DNA of 6,659 nt from Candidatus Competibacteraceae bacterium (GTDB taxonomy: Bacteria; Pseudomonadota; Gammaproteobacteria; Competibacterales; Competibacteraceae), in the NCBI GenBank assembly GCA_020444985.1, contig JAGRHK010000094.1, positions 1-6,659 on the forward strand, read 5' to 3'. Numbering within the stretch: position 1 is the stretch's first letter; the number at the start of each line of letters is the position of its first letter. This document shows, piece by piece, positions 5,530 through 6,659 of the stretch. A program made the translations under genes and the position numbers. The notes beneath the pieces were generated by a model, which worked only from the letters and a program-made list of their open reading frames with translations, had not been told where the DNA came from and did not search any database.

Positions 5530-6300
5530 ATGAAGTCAGAGCAACTGATCGAGTATTTAGTCCCCGACCGTGAAATGGCTGAGCCCAGCTACCTGCAGGT
5601 GGCGCAGAAGCTGACCCAACTCATCGAATCGGGAGAGGTTCCGGCTGGCCAGAGTCTGCCCTCTGAACGGGCGTTGGCCGAAAAACTGCAACTCAGCCGC
5701 ACGACGGTGCGCCGGGCCTATGATGAGTTGCGGGCCAAGGATTACCTGTCAACGCATGGCCGCGCGGGCGTAGCGGTCAAGGCGCCCCCGCGTTTGTCGC
5801 CGCGCCTGGGGCGCCTCAAGGGATTCACCGAGGAAATGCGAGAATTGGGCATGAAGCCGTCGACCCGCCTGATGGAGCGGGGCATCGTGACGGATCGCAC
5901 GATGTCCTCGCTGTTTGAGCGCCCGACTACTGCGCAATTCCTGCGTCTGGTGCGGATACGGCTAGGCGATGGCGCGCCGCTGTCGCGGGAAGTTGCCTGG
6001 TATGATCTGAGCGCTGCCCCGGCGTTGGTCGAGTGGAATGTCGTGGGTTCGATCTACCAGTATCTCTATGAATATTGTGGCATCGCCCTAACCTGTGGCG
6101 AACAAACGATTGAGGCCGTCATGAGTTCCCCCGAGGAAATGGCGGTGTTCGAATTCGCCGAGCCTGGCCCATGTTTGCTTCTGAAGCGCAAAACGTATAG
6201 CGCTTCCCGGCAAATGATCGAATATGTCGAGGGCACTTTTCGCGGCGATGCCTATGCTTATCGGCTCACGCTCAATCTGGAACAGCCGCCGCTGCCATAA
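5530..6300 (+). CDS. GntR family transcriptional regulator, HutC/FarR subfamily (UTRA domain)
   Basis: A 256-residue cytoplasmic DNA-binding regulator. The winged helix (about 20-85) carries the GntR hallmark LPSERALAEKLQLSRTTVRRA (43-63), with the recognition helix at about 56-66, followed by the wing segment YLSTHGRAGVAV. From about 95 to 250 it has a UTRA effector domain: the LRLVRIRLGDGAPLSREV strands, LYEYCGIAL, and the closing YVEGTFRGDAYAYRL. This family normally represses nearby catabolic or transport genes and lets go when a small ligand, often a sugar phosphate or amino-acid derivative, binds the UTRA domain. The effector cannot be read from the sequence. The gene starts six bases after the truncated rarA with no good ribosome site (only GGAAA, 13 bases away); an ATG at 5575 is possible but would leave a short lead to the helix. 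Its 3' end overlaps the convergent PfkB kinase, its likeliest target. Confidence 0.93.
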   Translation: MKSEQLIEYLVPDREMAEPSYLQVAQKLTQLIESGEVPAGQSLPSERALAEKLQLSRTTVRRAYDELRAKDYLSTHGRAGVAVKAPPRLSPRLGRLKGFTEEMRELGMKPSTRLMERGIVTDRTMSSLFERPTTAQFLRLVRIRLGDGAPLSREVAWYDLSAAPALVEWNVVGSIYQYLYEYCGIALTCGEQTIEAVMSSPEEMAVFEFAEPGPCLLLKRKTYSASRQMIEYVEGTFRGDAYAYRLTLNLEQPPLP

Positions 6301-6659
6301 AAGCCTCCACTTCCGTGCGCCGAGGCAGGCCATCCAGGATGCCCTCGCGGGCGGCGATGAGCGCGCCGCAGGCATTGCTGATGCGTAACGCTTCGGTGAG
6401 GGGTAGACCACGTAGTAGTGACCATACCAATCCAGAACCAAAAGCATCGCCGGCGCCGGTGGCGTCGATCTGCTGGATGGGATAGGCGGGGTGGCTCACC
6501 ACTTGTCCCTCCTCGTCGAGGGCGATGCAGCCCGCTTTGGCCAGAGTGACGACCAGCAACCGGCCCTGCCAGCTTATTTGTCGGGCCAGGGCAGGCAGTT
6601 GCTCCGACCAATCCTGCAGAGTCAGCTTCTCCAGATCCGGTTGATCGAACATCAGCGCT
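6272..6659 (-). CDS. PfkB family carbohydrate kinase, C-terminal part
   Basis: The gene enters from the right edge on the - strand; the frame is open through the last base, so the methionine codon at 6650-6652 is most likely internal and the N-terminal half lies outside. The visible 128 or so residues hold the second half of the ribokinase fold. LLVVTLAKAGCIALDEEG is the strand leading to the nucleotide site, followed by YPIQQIDATGAGDAF, with signature 2 at about 6440-6466 and the presumed catalytic aspartate codon at 6446-6448. The helices GLVWSLLRGLPLTEALRISNACGALI follow, and the protein ends in AAAVPD. This tail is typical of sugar kinases (ribokinase, fructokinase, YegV, FrlD types) more than of the adenosine kinase type seen at 81-1070. 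The substrate is unknown. The last 29 bases overlap the 3' end of the GntR gene, tail to tail, with no room for a separate terminator. Probably part of a sugar catabolic operon coming from the right. Confidence 0.9.
   Translation of the reverse strand, partial: ALMFDQPDLEKLTLQDWSEQLPALARQISWQGRLLVVTLAKAGCIALDEEGQVVSHPAYPIQQIDATGAGDAFGSGLVWSLLRGLPLTEALRISNACGALIAAREGILDGLPRRTEVEAFMAAAAVPD

Noticed and set aside
5522..5800. A frameshifted continuation of rarA beyond its stop codon
   Set aside because: The downstream frames were checked for expected C-terminal RarA residues such as KSVRGS and SEDIGNADP; none occurs, and the bases are accounted for by the GntR gene.
6088..6611. Two further - strand frames over the GntR/kinase 3' region
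   Set aside because: They are out of frame with the PfkB kinase, which shows the family signature, and they lack any motif of their own.
1..6659. FtsK-orienting KOPS sites (GGGNAGGG)
   Set aside because: By-eye scanning of both strands found only near matches, such as around 6590, so none is reported; a computed search would settle it.

Overview
The window looks like chromosomal DNA from a gammaproteobacterium with moderately high G+C (by eye a little under 60%). The core is ftsK-lolA-rarA on the + strand. This is the classical gammaproteobacterial order; in Escherichia coli it is lrp-ftsK-lolA-rarA-serS. A periplasmic lipoprotein carrier of the Lol pathway also implies a Gram-negative cell with an outer membrane. 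The genus cannot be fixed from the sequence alone; an environmental lineage not close to E. coli is plausible, because the flanking genes differ.

Layout. Positions 1-80 hold a short A+T-richer stretch with an extended -10 promoter candidate and, as a competing reading, the open tail of an upstream gene. Positions 81-1070 encode an adenosine-kinase-type PfkB kinase. After 44 bases comes a TTG-started ftsK (1115-4090) with a proline-rich linker carrying two in-frame tandem duplications. lolA (4114-4764) follows 23 bases later with its own Shine-Dalgarno sequence. rarA (4742-5524) overlaps the end of lolA, but it stops at about 260 residues, where full-length relatives have about 440. Six bases after its stop codon a HutC/FarR-type GntR regulator begins (5530-6300). 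A sugar-kinase-type PfkB gene enters from the right edge on the - strand (6272-6659, C-terminal part only) and its 3' end overlaps the 3' end of the regulator gene by 29 bases. There is no gene-free stretch longer than about 80 bases, and I see no tRNA, rRNA, CRISPR array, transposase or phage gene.

How the genes fit together. FtsK (septal DNA translocase), LolA (lipoprotein transport to the outer membrane) and RarA (replication-fork ATPase) are conserved neighbours without a single shared pathway, and are probably read as one transcript. The adenosine kinase would return adenosine to AMP and may feed into the same transcript. The GntR regulator and the convergent PfkB kinase look like a separate sugar or nucleoside catabolic module joined directly to the broken end of rarA. 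The usual rarA 3' half and the expected serS are missing, so about position 5503 looks like a recombination junction (or an assembly join).

I do not find a convincing undescribed system here. The observations most worth following are the truncated rarA at the junction, the overlapping convergent regulator/kinase pair, and the duplications in the FtsK linker.
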